64,000 nt of DNA from contig QNYK01000062.1 of the NCBI GenBank assembly GCA_003973385.1, positions 1 through 64,000 of the forward strand. Direction: 5' to 3'. The stretch is from Bacillota bacterium (GTDB lineage: Bacteria; Planctomycetota; UBA8108; UBA1146). Each line of letters starts with the position of its first letter. Within the stretch, counting starts at the first letter, position 1. Positions 15,263-24,477 of the stretch are shown here, piece after piece. Both the position numbers and the translations under genes were made by a program. The notes beneath the pieces are model-generated. The model did no database searches. It saw nothing but the letters and a program-made list of their open reading frames with translations, and was not told where the DNA came from.

Positions 15263-16267
15263 GTGGGTAACCGTTTCCGGTCCGCGGCGGAAATCTTGCT
15301 GTGGTGCCCTGCGGCTGCTTCGCGATGCTGCACGCAGAAGGGGGGCACACTGGATTCCCGGCGTCTGGATATTGAGTGGAAACATGACGATGCTGCAGCA
15401 GACGCAGAAGAGTGCGCGCAGGCACGCAGCTTCGAGATCACTGAACCGTGGCGATGGACTCGACAGCATCGGAACTGGCCATCAGAACTGGAATCACTGA
15501 CCCATCCTCCACGGCGATTATGGCTGTGCGGACAGATTCCCGGCTGCTTGCCGACGGTCGCCATCGTGGGGAGTCGAAAAGCGTCTGTTGCGGGTCTCCG
15601 GCTCGCCTTCGAAATCGCTTCTGAACTGACTCTGAGCGGATTCAGGATCGTCAGTGGCCTCGCTCGCGGTATCGATGCTGCAGCGTTGGAGGGTGCGGTG
15701 TGCAGCGCTGCACAGGGCGGGCCTGCTCCGCTGGTGCTGCTGGGAAATGGTCTACCCGCGATCTATCCACCAGAGAATCAGCAGTTGGCTCGGCGAATCG
15801 TCGACCTGGGTGGATCTCTGATGAGTGAATATCGACCAGGGACTGCGCCGTTGCGACATCACTTTCCACACCGAAATCGTCTCATCAGCGGCTGGAGCCT
15901 GGCAGTGGTGGTGGTGGAAGCGACCCGAAAATCAGGATCGATGGGGACCGCATCTCATGCACTCGATCAGGGGCGAGAGGTGTGTGCTGTTCCCGGGCCA
16001 GTTCTGCGTGGAACACACGACGGTTGCCATGATCTGATTCAATCCGGCGCTCACCTGGTCACCTGTGCCCGCGATGTCATCGAGATCTGTGGCGGCATCG
16101 CAGAGGGGGAGGAAGTCTTCGAGAGAGGGTCTCGAGGCGACCGTGTCGAGATGAAGTGCCTCCTGGACCAGCATCAACTCACTCTGGATCAGGTACTGCT
16201 GGTGACCGGCTGGACGCCGCTGCGATTGTTGAGGGCATTCTGTGCCGTGGAGAGCCAGCGCAGCTAG
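15263..16267 (+). CDS. dprA: DNA processing protein DprA (Smf)
   Basis: DprA binds incoming single-stranded DNA and loads RecA during natural transformation. The 334-residue product shows the Rossmann-like core: TVAIVGSRKAS, RIVSGLARGID, GNGLPAIYPPEN, GGSLMSEYRPG, HFPHRNRLISG, EATRKSGSMGTASHAL and REVCAVPGP, all in the canonical order, then a C-terminal winged-helix-like segment (LTLDQVLLVTGWTPLRLLRAF). The first ~90 residues lack a recognisable SAM domain; the GTG start is the earliest possible after an in-frame stop, and a shorter protein is possible. Presence implies at least a potential for DNA uptake; no com genes are in the window. Confidence 0.92.
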   Translation: MGNRFRSAAEILLWCPAAASRCCTQKGGTLDSRRLDIEWKHDDAAADAEECAQARSFEITEPWRWTRQHRNWPSELESLTHPPRRLWLCGQIPGCLPTVAIVGSRKASVAGLRLAFEIASELTLSGFRIVSGLARGIDAAALEGAVCSAAQGGPAPLVLLGNGLPAIYPPENQQLARRIVDLGGSLMSEYRPGTAPLRHHFPHRNRLISGWSLAVVVVEATRKSGSMGTASHALDQGREVCAVPGPVLRGTHDGCHDLIQSGAHLVTCARDVIEICGGIAEGEEVFERGSRGDRVEMKCLLDQHQLTLDQVLLVTGWTPLRLLRAFCAVESQRS

Positions 16268-16529
16268 TAGCGGTCAGGGACAGGTGTAATTGCTGCACTC
16301 CAGAGTATCGCCGGTCGGATCGGTGCATCGGGGGATGACCTCTGAATGCTCGGGTTGTGGGAATCGAAACCTCAGGCTGGCATCCATCGCAACGATTGAA
16401 CTCGTGGTAGCCATACGAACGCCACAATGGCCCGATGGCTTCCGCCGATGCAGGCTCCGGGAGGACGAATTCAGCGGATTGTCGTAGAATTAGACGGGAG
16501 CACGGCGATCTCCCCTGAGACGGAGCCCC
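16268..16529. other. Intergenic region before the kinase gene
   Basis: About 260 bp between dprA and the Ser/Thr kinase. A minus-strand 46-codon frame (16274-16414) ends CSNYTCP but has no ribosome-binding site and was not accepted. A GGAG motif lies six bases before the kinase GTG. No convincing hairpin or promoter was identified. Confidence 0.4.
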
Positions 16530-19500
16530 GTGGCCAACTCTGACCCATCCAGAACAGACCGGCCCATCGCAGGCCGATTTTTCCCTGCAGCCTTGCTCGG
16601 GCGTGGCGGCATGGGTGAAGTGTGGCACTGCCGAGACCGGGTGGCCGTCGAGGATGTGGCTCTCAAGCGAGTGGCTCCCGAGGATTCATGCGGGCCGGTC
16701 GGGGATCGCCATCGACGGGAGTTCGATCACCTGACCCGACTGCGTCATCCCTCGATCCTGGCGGTGAAGGAGTATGGCATCGATCCCCGGGATGGGGCTC
16801 GGTGGTTCAGCAGCGAGGTGCTTGCAGGTCCCGTCTCTACCGAGTTGATCGGCACCCTTTCACTGGCTGACTGGCTGGAGATGAGTCGACGATTTCTTCG
16901 CGCGCTCGCATTCATGCATCGAAATGGGTGGGTACATGGAGACATCAAATCGGACAATGTCCGCCTTCGACGGCCGCTGAGACCGGGCGATTCACCCGAT
17001 CCGGTGCTGCTCGATTTCGGGCTGTGCCAGCAACAGGGTCAGCCTCCAGAAGAAAAGATCCTGGGTACTCCTCACGCGATGCCTCCCGAGCAATGGCTCG
17101 GTGAAAGACCGGATGCGCGGGGGGATATCTATTCGTCGGGTGTGCTGCTCTATCAGTGGTGGTGCGGTCATCTTCCATTCGAAAAGAAGGATCGCTCTCA
17201 AATGGGGAAGGCCCATCTGCAGGAGGATCCCGCGCCGCTGAAGGAGTTCAGAGGTGGGCTTCCAGAGGCTGCCATCGTCATCATCGACAAGATGCTCAAG
17301 AAGCGCCCCGATGATCGACCGCACGAAGCGGGTGAAGTACTCGCGTTGCTGGAGCGAGTGTTTCCTTCGGCTGAGGAAGGTTGTGTGGTGGAGTCGGGGC
17401 CCTCATTGGTGGCTCAACTCAGATATCCAGGAGTCGGTGAGGAATTACCTCGATTGGTGCTAGATCAGATCTTTCGAGTCAAGGATGTCGGTGGAGTCGT
17501 CCTTCATCTTCATCGGCGCGAAGGGGATCGACGCAAGATCTCGAATCGTGTCGAGGTGGAACTGATGTCACGGGGACTTCCGGTGCTGGGCGTTGACGCC
17601 GCTACCGATGATCCAATTCAGGATGTCATCAGGTCAATACCCCCTGGATCCACAAGCGTGGTGATCAAGGTCGATGATCCTGACTCCGCGACCCAGACGA
17701 TGCAGCAAGCGATGCAGACGACCGAAGTGCTGGGCTGCAAGTTGATCTGGTGGCTTCACTGTTCGATTTCTCCTGGTGGATTTCTGGGAGAACTCCTCGC
17801 CATGCGCTCGCACCGGGTGATCTGCACCGACGATGGGGCTCCCATCGACCTCGCTGAGTGGCTGGCCATGGCGCTGCCAGGCGCCAACGTGGGATCAAAA
17901 CTGCATCATCGTCTGCAGTGCTGGGGTGCAGGAAGTCCCTCCATCTGGGAGCGCATCCTGATCGGGAGGGTCGTTGCTGGTGATCTGGCCCACGACGGTC
18001 GGCGCTGGATCTGGCAGCAACCGAACTCCCATCCGGAAGATCGCTGGCGGGATCGGGTTGTCGAGCAGGTATTGCACCTCGAGGAAAACAATCGGTCAAT
18101 CCTGGAAGCCCTCGCCATCGTCGGCGCTCCTGCAACAGCATCAGAAGTGGCCACTGTTGCGGGCATCGATCGTGGACTGGTTCCGTCGGTGGTCTCGGGG
18201 CTGGTTCAGAAGAACTGGATTCGCCTCGATGGGGCACTTCACTGGCGAGAGCCGTTTCAGGCAGAAGGGGTGCTGGTGGCGATCGATCCCGGTCGCAGGA
18301 AGCTGATGCACGAGAGGGCAACGGGACTTCCTCAGCGCGATGCTCTGGATCGAGTGCGCCATGAGATGAGTGCGGGGAATACCGATCAGGCGGCTCTGTT
18401 GCTGGAACCGTGGTTCGAAGATGAGGCGAAGCGCACCAGAGATGCTGTCAGGTTGGCCAGTGTGCTGACACCGCTGGTCGATCTGCTCAGGGACCACACT
18501 CAGGCCAGGTGGGCAGATTTGCTGGGGCAAGTCGAGGATCAACTGGGAAACGCGGCCCAACGAGATCGTGCATGGCGAGTTGCAGCCAACTGGCATCAGC
18601 GCGGCACCCTGACCGCGTTGCGATTGGCACGCCTGAGAGCCCACACGACCCGTCGCGATGGAGATCCCCAGCAGGCGCTAGAGATTCTCGACGACGCCTC
18701 TGAATCGTCGCCCAGTCAAGAACACGAGATCGAGCGTGAGCGGATCCTGGTCGCGATAGAACGGTCTCGTATCCTCAGAGCACTGGCGCGCCGAGGAGCA
18801 ACATCGGCTCCGATACTGCAGGTGGAGGTGGGTGAAGACGCACAGGATCTGGTCGAAGAGGCTCTCCTGGAACGTTGTCGATGTGCACTGGCAAGAGGCG
18901 CAAGGCTACAGGCCATCGACCTCGCGCGTCAGGTGATCGATTCCCCAGCAGCAGAAATCCGGGTGCGCCACATCGTGGAAGCGCAGTGTCTTCGTGCGCG
19001 GGCGATGGAGGACCTGAGATCCTTGCGGATCTGGAGTCGCTGGCACCGTCACCTGTGCCTGAAGGAGTTGAGGCGAGAGGGTTCCATCGTCGCGGGGATC
19101 CAAGCTGCTGAAGCATCGCTTCGACTGGGAGAGGGAGCGCTGGCACTCTCTGAAGTCACCGGACTGATCGAGCAAGCGAGACTTCATTGCCGGGGACAGT
19201 TGCCCCGGGCCCTGTTGCTGATGGCTCGCTGTGAGTCGGGTGCGGGCTGGATACGCGCTGCTTCTCGTTGCCTCGAGGAAGCCCTGACCCTTGACGGATC
19301 TGCAGGAATCGTCGCCTGGGAGGGGAATCTGCTCGTCGCAGCTTCAGAATGGGCGGCGGGTCGTCCCAGCACCGCACGTCAGATTCTCGAAGCCACACCC
19401 GTGCATCGAGCACCTCATGAGAAGGAGTCGGTCGACGTCCATGGGCGTCACCTGATTCTCGAGAGCCGATGTGCATTTTCGATGGGGAATCCCTCCGAAG

Positions 19501-20147
19501 CGCTGAGCATCCTGGATCGGGGCATCACTTCATTGCGACTGCGCGGAACGGATCGAGACCTCGCGCCGTTACGTCGAGAGCGCGCCAGCTTGCTGGAGCG
19601 CCTCGGACAGAGTGCGATGGCCCAGACGGAAAGGCGCCGGATCGCCGCCGGAGTGATTCCGGAACCGGGAACCGATCCGGAGCCCGTCGGATTTCGAAGG
19701 GCCAGAAAAGCTCTGGATAGACGCGGAGTGCTGTTGAGGCGACGTCAGCATCAGGAGGCCAACAGGTACCTCGAAGTGGCCGCGCTCGACGCCCTGCGTC
19801 TGAGGGCCCAGCCGATGTCGACCTTGCTGACGCTCGAGCGGAACAACGAAGCGGCCCCGGCGGAAAAGGAGCGAATCGCTCTCAGTGCCTGGAGGAGGCT
19901 GTTGAAACTGGAATCACGTGAGGGCCACGCGGCCGTGTTGCTGTGGTGGGCGAAGGCCAGGGAAGAAGCGGGAGACGATGTGGCGGGCCAGCGGCTGCGC
20001 CAGGCGGCTCTCCGCGAGGTCGATCGATGGCGGCTGCATAGCCCGGCAGGGACACGGTGGCGAGAACTGGCAACGCTGCTCGGCGTCGCAGACCTTGCCT
20101 CGGGATCAGTTTTCGACATGGGTGGCCGAAGCACCTCACTGGCGTAG
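16530..20147 (+). CDS. Ser/Thr protein kinase with degenerate STAND-like and TPR-like C-terminal region
   Basis: A 1205-residue protein beginning at GTG after ACGGAG. Residues about 15-285 are a Hanks-type kinase: glycine loop LLGRGGMGEVW, ALKRV lysine, catalytic HGDIKSDN (HGD in place of HRD), LDFG and PPEQW in place of APE; the key Lys, Asp and Asn remain, so activity is expected. Residues about 300-620 resemble the NTPase module of PknK/MalT-type STAND proteins, but the place of the P-loop reads LHLHRREGDRRK, without GxxxxGK. A winged-helix-like segment (ATASEVATVAGIDRGLVPSVVSGL) follows. Residues about 630-1190 are Arg/Ala/Leu-rich helices arranged like TPRs. No transmembrane segment, hence cytoplasmic. 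Likely a signalling scaffold; input and substrates unknown. Confidence 0.85.
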   Translation: MANSDPSRTDRPIAGRFFPAALLGRGGMGEVWHCRDRVAVEDVALKRVAPEDSCGPVGDRHRREFDHLTRLRHPSILAVKEYGIDPRDGARWFSSEVLAGPVSTELIGTLSLADWLEMSRRFLRALAFMHRNGWVHGDIKSDNVRLRRPLRPGDSPDPVLLDFGLCQQQGQPPEEKILGTPHAMPPEQWLGERPDARGDIYSSGVLLYQWWCGHLPFEKKDRSQMGKAHLQEDPAPLKEFRGGLPEAAIVIIDKMLKKRPDDRPHEAGEVLALLERVFPSAEEGCVVESGPSLVAQLRYPGVGEELPRLVLDQIFRVKDVGGVVLHLHRREGDRRKISNRVEVELMSRGLPVLGVDAATDDPIQDVIRSIPPGSTSVVIKVDDPDSATQTMQQAMQTTEVLGCKLIWWLHCSISPGGFLGELLAMRSHRVICTDDGAPIDLAEWLAMALPGANVGSKLHHRLQCWGAGSPSIWERILIGRVVAGDLAHDGRRWIWQQPNSHPEDRWRDRVVEQVLHLEENNRSILEALAIVGAPATASEVATVAGIDRGLVPSVVSGLVQKNWIRLDGALHWREPFQAEGVLVAIDPGRRKLMHERATGLPQRDALDRVRHEMSAGNTDQAALLLEPWFEDEAKRTRDAVRLASVLTPLVDLLRDHTQARWADLLGQVEDQLGNAAQRDRAWRVAANWHQRGTLTALRLARLRAHTTRRDGDPQQALEILDDASESSPSQEHEIERERILVAIERSRILRALARRGATSAPILQVEVGEDAQDLVEEALLERCRCALARGARLQAIDLARQVIDSPAAEIRVRHIVEAQCLRARAMEDLRSLRIWSRWHRHLCLKELRREGSIVAGIQAAEASLRLGEGALALSEVTGLIEQARLHCRGQLPRALLLMARCESGAGWIRAASRCLEEALTLDGSAGIVAWEGNLLVAASEWAAGRPSTARQILEATPVHRAPHEKESVDVHGRHLILESRCAFSMGNPSEALSILDRGITSLRLRGTDRDLAPLRRERASLLERLGQSAMAQTERRRIAAGVIPEPGTDPEPVGFRRARKALDRRGVLLRRRQHQEANRYLEVAALDALRLRAQPMSTLLTLERNNEAAPAEKERIALSAWRRLLKLESREGHAAVLLWWAKAREEAGDDVAGQRLRQAALREVDRWRLHSPAGTRWRELATLLGVADLASGSVFDMGGRSTSLA

Positions 20148-20193
20148 AATCTCACAGAGGCAGACAACTACCGATCGGGAAAGAGGAGTCGAG

Positions 20194-21990
20194 ATGCTGA
20201 GAAGCCATACCTGTGGTGAACTTCGAGCCGCACATGTTGGCCAGGAAGTCACCCTTGTCGGCTGGATTGATACCGTGCGTGATCACGGGGGACTGCGCTT
20301 CATCGATCTTCGAGATCGATATGGACGCACGCAGGTGACGTTGTCCCCGGACTCCATCGATGTCAACTCGCTGGAATCCCTCCGTTCTGAGCAGGTGCTT
20401 CAGGTGGTGGGCCGAGTCGAGACACGTCCCGATGGAATGAAAAACCCGCGTCTGGAAACCGGTGAGATCGAGTTGATCGGCACCACTGCTTCGATACTGG
20501 GAGACTGTCCTCCGCTCCCCTTCGATTTCTCTCGCGGCGACCAGGTAAATGACGAACTGCGCTTTCAGTACCGTTTTCTGGACATGCGCCGAGCCGAGGT
20601 TCAAAAGCGCTTTCAATTGAGGTCGGATCTTCAGCATGAGATCCGTAATTACCTGCACCAGCGGCGATTTATCGATCTTGAAACGCCGATGCTGACAAAG
20701 AGCACGCCGGAAGGTGCCCGCGATTTTCTGGTTCCGAGTCGACTCAATCCGGGTGAGTTGTATGCGCTTCCCCAGTCTCCTCAGATCTTCAAGCAACTCT
20801 TCATGGTTGCCGGATTCGACCGTTACATGCAGATCGTTCGTTGTTTCCGCGACGAGGACCTGCGAGCGGACCGACAGCCTGAGTTCACGCAACTCGACCT
20901 TGAAATGGCATGCGTCGAGGAAGATGACATCATGGAGCTGCTCGAGGGGCTGATGGCTCATGTCGTTCAAGCACTCACCGGCAAACAGGTCGAGACTCCA
21001 TTTCGCCGCATCTGCTACGAGGACGCGCAACTTCGCTATTCGAGTGACTCACCCGACCTCAGAAGTGATCTGGAGATCTTTGAGCTCTCCGATCTGGCGC
21101 TTGAGATGGGATTCAAGGTCTTTTCGGGGGCTGTCGAGGCAGGGGGTGCGGTCCGCGCCATCCGTGTGCCCGGTGGGGGTGAATGGTCGCGCAAGGAGAT
21201 CGAATCGCTCGAGGCCATCGTCAAGAACCAGGGTGCAGGAGGTCTCGCCTGGATGAAGAGGAGTGATCAGGGCCTGGCAGGTCCTGTCGCAAGATTTTGC
21301 GAGAACGAAGCTGGCGCAGCGCTCGTCGAGCGAAGCGGTATGGAGGTGGGAGATCTGTGCTACTTCGTAGCAGACGCCTCGAAGCGCATCGTGATCAACT
21401 CACTGTCATTTCTTCGCAAGGAACTGGCGAATCGCCTCGGCCATCTGAAACCAGGTGCCCTCGAGTTCTGCTGGGTCACGGAATTCCCCCTCTTCGATGA
21501 AGATGAAGAGAGCGGCCTCCCGGTGCCCTGTCACCACCCCTTCACATCGCCAAATCCCGAGGATCTGGAGCGACTCGAATCGGCGCCACTGTCGGTTCGC
21601 GCTCGCGCGTACGACCTGGTTCTCAACGGCTTCGAGGTGGGTGGTGGAAGCATCAGGATTCACCAGAGAGATCTCCAGGAACGAGTTTTCGAGGCGATCG
21701 GGCTGAGCCACGAAGAGGCGCAGAGTAAATTCAGTTTCCTGCTGGAGGCCCTGAAATACGGGGCTCCACCACATGGAGGTATCGCTCTCGGGATCGACCG
21801 CCTGGTCATGATCCTGGCGGGGGATGAGTCGATCCGTGAGGTGATCGCCTTTCCCAAGACGCAGCGCGGCACTTGCCTGTTGACGGGGGCACCGACCGGT
21901 GTCTCCGATGCTCAACTCGACGAGGTGGGGCTGCAATTGGCCCCCATCGATGAGCCAGATGCTGAGCCGAACGAGGGCGAGAACTGCTGA
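20194..21990 (+). CDS. aspS: Aspartyl-tRNA synthetase, bacterial type
   Basis: Charges tRNA-Asp (and perhaps tRNA-Asn) with aspartate. Real start is ATG 20194, six bases after GAGGAG; the ORF-track start (19918) reads back into the kinase gene. The 598-residue protein has the N-terminal OB-fold anticodon domain (VTLVGWIDTVRDHGGLRFIDLRD), class II motif 2 FRDEDLRADRQPEFTQLDLE, the bacterial GAD insertion (about 290-420) and motif 3 GIALGIDRLVMIL. The RDHGG sequence resembles non-discriminating AspRS enzymes, which mischarge tRNA-Asn for GatCAB. First of a run of translation genes, though 177 bp separate it from infC. Confidence 0.96.
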   Translation: MLRSHTCGELRAAHVGQEVTLVGWIDTVRDHGGLRFIDLRDRYGRTQVTLSPDSIDVNSLESLRSEQVLQVVGRVETRPDGMKNPRLETGEIELIGTTASILGDCPPLPFDFSRGDQVNDELRFQYRFLDMRRAEVQKRFQLRSDLQHEIRNYLHQRRFIDLETPMLTKSTPEGARDFLVPSRLNPGELYALPQSPQIFKQLFMVAGFDRYMQIVRCFRDEDLRADRQPEFTQLDLEMACVEEDDIMELLEGLMAHVVQALTGKQVETPFRRICYEDAQLRYSSDSPDLRSDLEIFELSDLALEMGFKVFSGAVEAGGAVRAIRVPGGGEWSRKEIESLEAIVKNQGAGGLAWMKRSDQGLAGPVARFCENEAGAALVERSGMEVGDLCYFVADASKRIVINSLSFLRKELANRLGHLKPGALEFCWVTEFPLFDEDEESGLPVPCHHPFTSPNPEDLERLESAPLSVRARAYDLVLNGFEVGGGSIRIHQRDLQERVFEAIGLSHEEAQSKFSFLLEALKYGAPPHGGIALGIDRLVMILAGDESIREVIAFPKTQRGTCLLTGAPTGVSDAQLDEVGLQLAPIDEPDAEPNEGENC

Positions 21991-22057
21991 AGTGAGAGAG
22001 GTCTGCCCCCGGAGCGCGTTTTTTTTCACAACAACCCTGTAATTCGGGGTTTCCGAC

Positions 22058-22087
22058 TTGCCATCAGACCCCTGTACGGTGTATCCA
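22058..22087 (+). promoter_or_regulatory. Possible sigma-70-type promoter upstream of infC
   Basis: TTGCCA and TATCCA are separated by 18 bp and lie about 80 bp before the infC start, leaving a leader of roughly 75 nt. The upstream GCG-T8 tract at 22017-22026 may terminate aspS transcripts but has no clear stem. This is sequence resemblance only. Confidence 0.35.
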
Positions 22088-22154
22088 TCGGAGTTCCCAG
22101 AGGCCAGAATTGGCCGATCTACCACACCAGCATGCAGTGATCTGAGGAATCGAG

Positions 22155-22170
22155 AAGGAGGACCGACATC
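22155..22170 (+). promoter_or_regulatory. infC ribosome-binding site with AUC start codon
   Basis: AAGGAGG, a perfect anti-Shine-Dalgarno match, is followed by six bases and ATC. The frame from this ATC runs without a stop into the IF-3 body and gives the correct IF-3 N-terminus (KYRIID). No ATG, GTG or TTG lies in frame nearby upstream of the conserved N-terminal domain. Rare AUU/AUC starts are the hallmark of IF-3 autoregulation in bacteria. Confidence 0.85.
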
Positions 22171-22677
22171 GCCGAGCAGACCAAGTACCGGATCATCGAC
22201 AGGCCCGCACCGGGGCAGGTACGCCTCATCGACGACGAGGGCAACCAGGTCGGTGTTGTTGAGCTGAATGCCGCGCTGGAAATGGCGCAGGAACGAGATC
22301 TAGATCTGGTCGAGATGAACCCCAATTCCGATCCGCCATTGTGCAAGTTGATGGATTTTGGCAAGTTCAAGTACGATCAGTCAAAGAACTCGAAGCAGGT
22401 GCAAAAGGTCCGCAAGATCAAGGAAGTGAAACTGAGGCCCAAGACAGAACGACACGATCTGGATGTCAAACTGAAACGAGCTCGGAATTTCCTCGAAGAT
22501 GGCCACAAGGTTCTGGTGACGATGGTTTTCAGGGGGCGTGAACAACGGCACCCTGATCTGGGCCGAGATGTGCTTCTCAGGTTCTTCGGTGAACTCGAAG
22601 AACTGGCAAAGATGGAACGTGAGCCGGTACAAGAAGCAAGAAACCGGATGGCGATGGTGCTGGCAAAGAAGAAATGA
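22168..22677 (+). CDS. infC: Translation initiation factor IF-3
   Basis: IF-3 binds the 30S subunit and checks start-codon/initiator-tRNA pairing. The full protein is 169 residues from an AUC codon; the ORF track shows only the last 131 because it required a usual start. Both domains are visible: N-domain with RIIDRPAPGQVRLIDDEGNQVGVVELNAAL split around the linker, and GKFKYDQSKNSKQ to the C-domain KEVKLRPKTERHDLDVKLKRA and VTMVFRGREQRHPDLGR. Length equals a normal IF-3. Followed after 46 bp by rpmI and then rplT, the conserved infC-rpmI-rplT order. IF-3 rejects non-AUG starts, so the AUC start predicts feedback control of its own synthesis. Confidence 0.96.
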   Translation: MAEQTKYRIIDRPAPGQVRLIDDEGNQVGVVELNAALEMAQERDLDLVEMNPNSDPPLCKLMDFGKFKYDQSKNSKQVQKVRKIKEVKLRPKTERHDLDVKLKRARNFLEDGHKVLVTMVFRGREQRHPDLGRDVLLRFFGELEELAKMEREPVQEARNRMAMVLAKKK

Positions 22678-22723
22678 GCGATCCCCCTCCCTGTGAGGGT
22701 GACGCGCCTGGAAAGGGGCCCCG

Positions 22724-22927
22724 GTGGCCAGAAAAACTCACAAGCCGCACAAGGGCCTGCAGAAGCGGGTCAAGGTGACGGGAACCGGAAAGATCAAGCG
22801 CCACCGCGCTGGAAAAAGCCATCGGATGGGACCCTGGAACGCAACCAGGGTTCGTCGCGGTCGCCGATCAGAAATCTGCGCAGATTGCGACGCAAAGGTG
22901 ATCAAAGCACTGCTCGGGATCGGCTAG
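22724..22927 (+). CDS. rpmI: 50S ribosomal protein L35
   Basis: A 67-residue basic protein with the L35 pattern KTHKPHKGLQKRVKVTGTGKIKRHRAGKSHRM near its N-terminus. It begins with GTG; the preceding GGAAAGGGGCCCC supplies a plausible ribosome site. Length is typical (about 65). Middle gene of infC-rpmI-rplT. Two Cys residues near the C-terminus (CADC) are unusual for the family but may be incidental. Confidence 0.95.
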   Translation: MARKTHKPHKGLQKRVKVTGTGKIKRHRAGKSHRMGPWNATRVRRGRRSEICADCDAKVIKALLGIG

Positions 22928-23080
22928 TTGCCAGATCCGTGGTGCGTAGCGTGAGAAAACTGTTACTAACATCGCGCCGGATGGCGCACCGGCCGGCAAT
23001 TCCAGGGATGACGGACCCGTAAGTCCCGAGCGAATCGATCTTGATTCCTCCTGCGCGTTGCCCACGGAAAGGGAAGTTCG

Positions 23081-23437
23081 ATGGCACGGGTACGTTTTGG
23101 CGTCGCTCGTCACCGCAAACAGAAGCGGATTCTCAGAAAAGCTAAGGGGTTCTTCGGAGCCGCAAGCCGGCAGTACCAGACTGCCAAGCAAACCATCATC
23201 CGGTCTGAAGCCTTTGCGACACGGGATCGGCGGGTTCGAAAGAGGATGATCCGGCGTCTCTGGATCACACGGATCTCTGCAGCTTGTGGTCAGAACGACA
23301 TCTCCTACAGCCGTTTCATTCATGGACTCAAGTGTGCCAAGGTGGATCTGGACCGGAAAATGATCTCCGAGTTAGCGATCCGTAACAACGAGGCCTTCGT
23401 TGCGCTCGTCGGGATTGCCCGCGGCACGCAGCAATGA
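23081..23437 (+). CDS. rplT: 50S ribosomal protein L20
   Basis: A 118-residue protein of standard length with the L20 signature: RVRFGVARHRKQKRILRKAKGFFGAASRQYQTAKQ (N-terminal helix) and the RNA-binding DRRVRKRMIRRLWITRISAA block. Needed early in 50S assembly. ATG is preceded by GGAAAGGGAAG. A 153-bp gap after rpmI contains a GCCGG/CCGGC hairpin; in other bacteria L20 controls this operon through leader or intercistronic structures, so a regulatory role for the gap is possible. Its stop overlaps pheS by ATGA. Confidence 0.97.
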   Translation: MARVRFGVARHRKQKRILRKAKGFFGAASRQYQTAKQTIIRSEAFATRDRRVRKRMIRRLWITRISAACGQNDISYSRFIHGLKCAKVDLDRKMISELAIRNNEAFVALVGIARGTQQ

Positions 23438-24441
23438 GCGAGGGATCCCAGGTGGATCTAGAAACCATCCAATCCGAGGCCTTGCAGGCGATCGAGTCAG
23501 CGTCAGACGCCTCAGGATTGGAACTGGTTCGCGTTGGCGTGCTTGGCAAGAAGGGTTCCCTCAAGCAGATTCTCCGCTCCCTGGGTCAATTGCCTCCTGA
23601 GCAGCGCGCTTCGTTCGGGGCTCGCGCAAATGTCGTCAAGGACACTGTCGAGGCTGCACTGGCGGCGGCACGGGAACGCCTTGGGGGCCCTTCTGCAGCC
23701 TCTGCCACCTCGCGGGGGATCGCCCAGACGGATGTCACTCTTCCCGGTCGAGTTCCACATCGTGGCAGCAGGCATCCGGTACAACTGGTCGCCTCGAGGA
23801 TGATCAACATCTTCGGCAATCTCGGTTTCCAGGTCGCTGACGGCCCCGAGGTGGAAGACGAGTGGCATAACTTCACCGGCTTGAACATCCCGGTCGATCA
23901 CATCGCCCGGGATCCCGCAGAGAATTTCTTCCTCGAGGACGACCTTCTGATGCGCAGCCAGACCTCCACTGTCCAGGTTCGCGTCATGGAGAGTACGCCT
24001 CCGCCATTGCGTATCATCGCACCTGGAAAAGTGTTTCGACCCGATACCGTCGATGCGACCCATTCCTACATGTTCAACCAACTCGAAGGTCTCGTCATCG
24101 ATGAGGAGATCAACTTCGGGCACCTCAAAGCGACCCTCTTGAGTTTTTTCCAGCAACTACTGCAGGAAGAAGGAATGAAGTTGAGGTTGAGGCCATCATT
24201 TTTCCCCTTCACCGAGCCCAGTGCAGAAGTAGACCTGTTCTGGCGCGGTGATTGGATGGAGATGGGAGGCTGTGGGATGGTCGATCCGAATGTCCTGGAA
24301 GCGGTCGGTATCGACCCAGAAAAGTGGACAGGGTTTGCATTTGGTCTTGGAATCGAGCGGGTGGCGATGGCTTCCTACAACATTCCAGATATCCGTTACC
24401 TCTACGAAAATGATGTCAGGTTTCTCCAGCAATTCTCCTGA
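23434..24441 (+). CDS. pheS: Phenylalanyl-tRNA synthetase alpha subunit
   Basis: Catalytic subunit of the (alpha-beta)2 enzyme. The 335-residue product has the N-terminal coiled-coil tRNA-binding arm (about 1-85, VGVLGKKGSLKQILRSLGQLPPEQRA), then the class II core: motif 1 HPVQLVASRMINIFGNLGF, motif 2 FRPDTVDATHSYMFNQLEGL and motif 3 FAFGLGIERVAM. Starts within the rplT stop (ATGA), giving coupling of ribosomal protein and synthetase synthesis. Length is standard. Confidence 0.97.
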   Translation: MSEGSQVDLETIQSEALQAIESASDASGLELVRVGVLGKKGSLKQILRSLGQLPPEQRASFGARANVVKDTVEAALAAARERLGGPSAASATSRGIAQTDVTLPGRVPHRGSRHPVQLVASRMINIFGNLGFQVADGPEVEDEWHNFTGLNIPVDHIARDPAENFFLEDDLLMRSQTSTVQVRVMESTPPPLRIIAPGKVFRPDTVDATHSYMFNQLEGLVIDEEINFGHLKATLLSFFQQLLQEEGMKLRLRPSFFPFTEPSAEVDLFWRGDWMEMGGCGMVDPNVLEAVGIDPEKWTGFAFGLGIERVAMASYNIPDIRYLYENDVRFLQQFS

Positions 24442-24477
24442 TGGAGATGGGCAACATAACAACCGGGAGTATATGTA

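Noticed and set aside
15133-15564. 143-codon minus-strand ORF overlapping dprA
   Set aside because: Its last two thirds are antisense to dprA, whose motifs are clear; Cys/His/Ser-rich composition looks like a shadow.
16274-16414. 46-residue minus-strand ORF ending CSNYTCP
   Set aside because: Starts at an ATG without a ribosome-binding site in a region with no other support; Cys pattern is suggestive but too short to judge.
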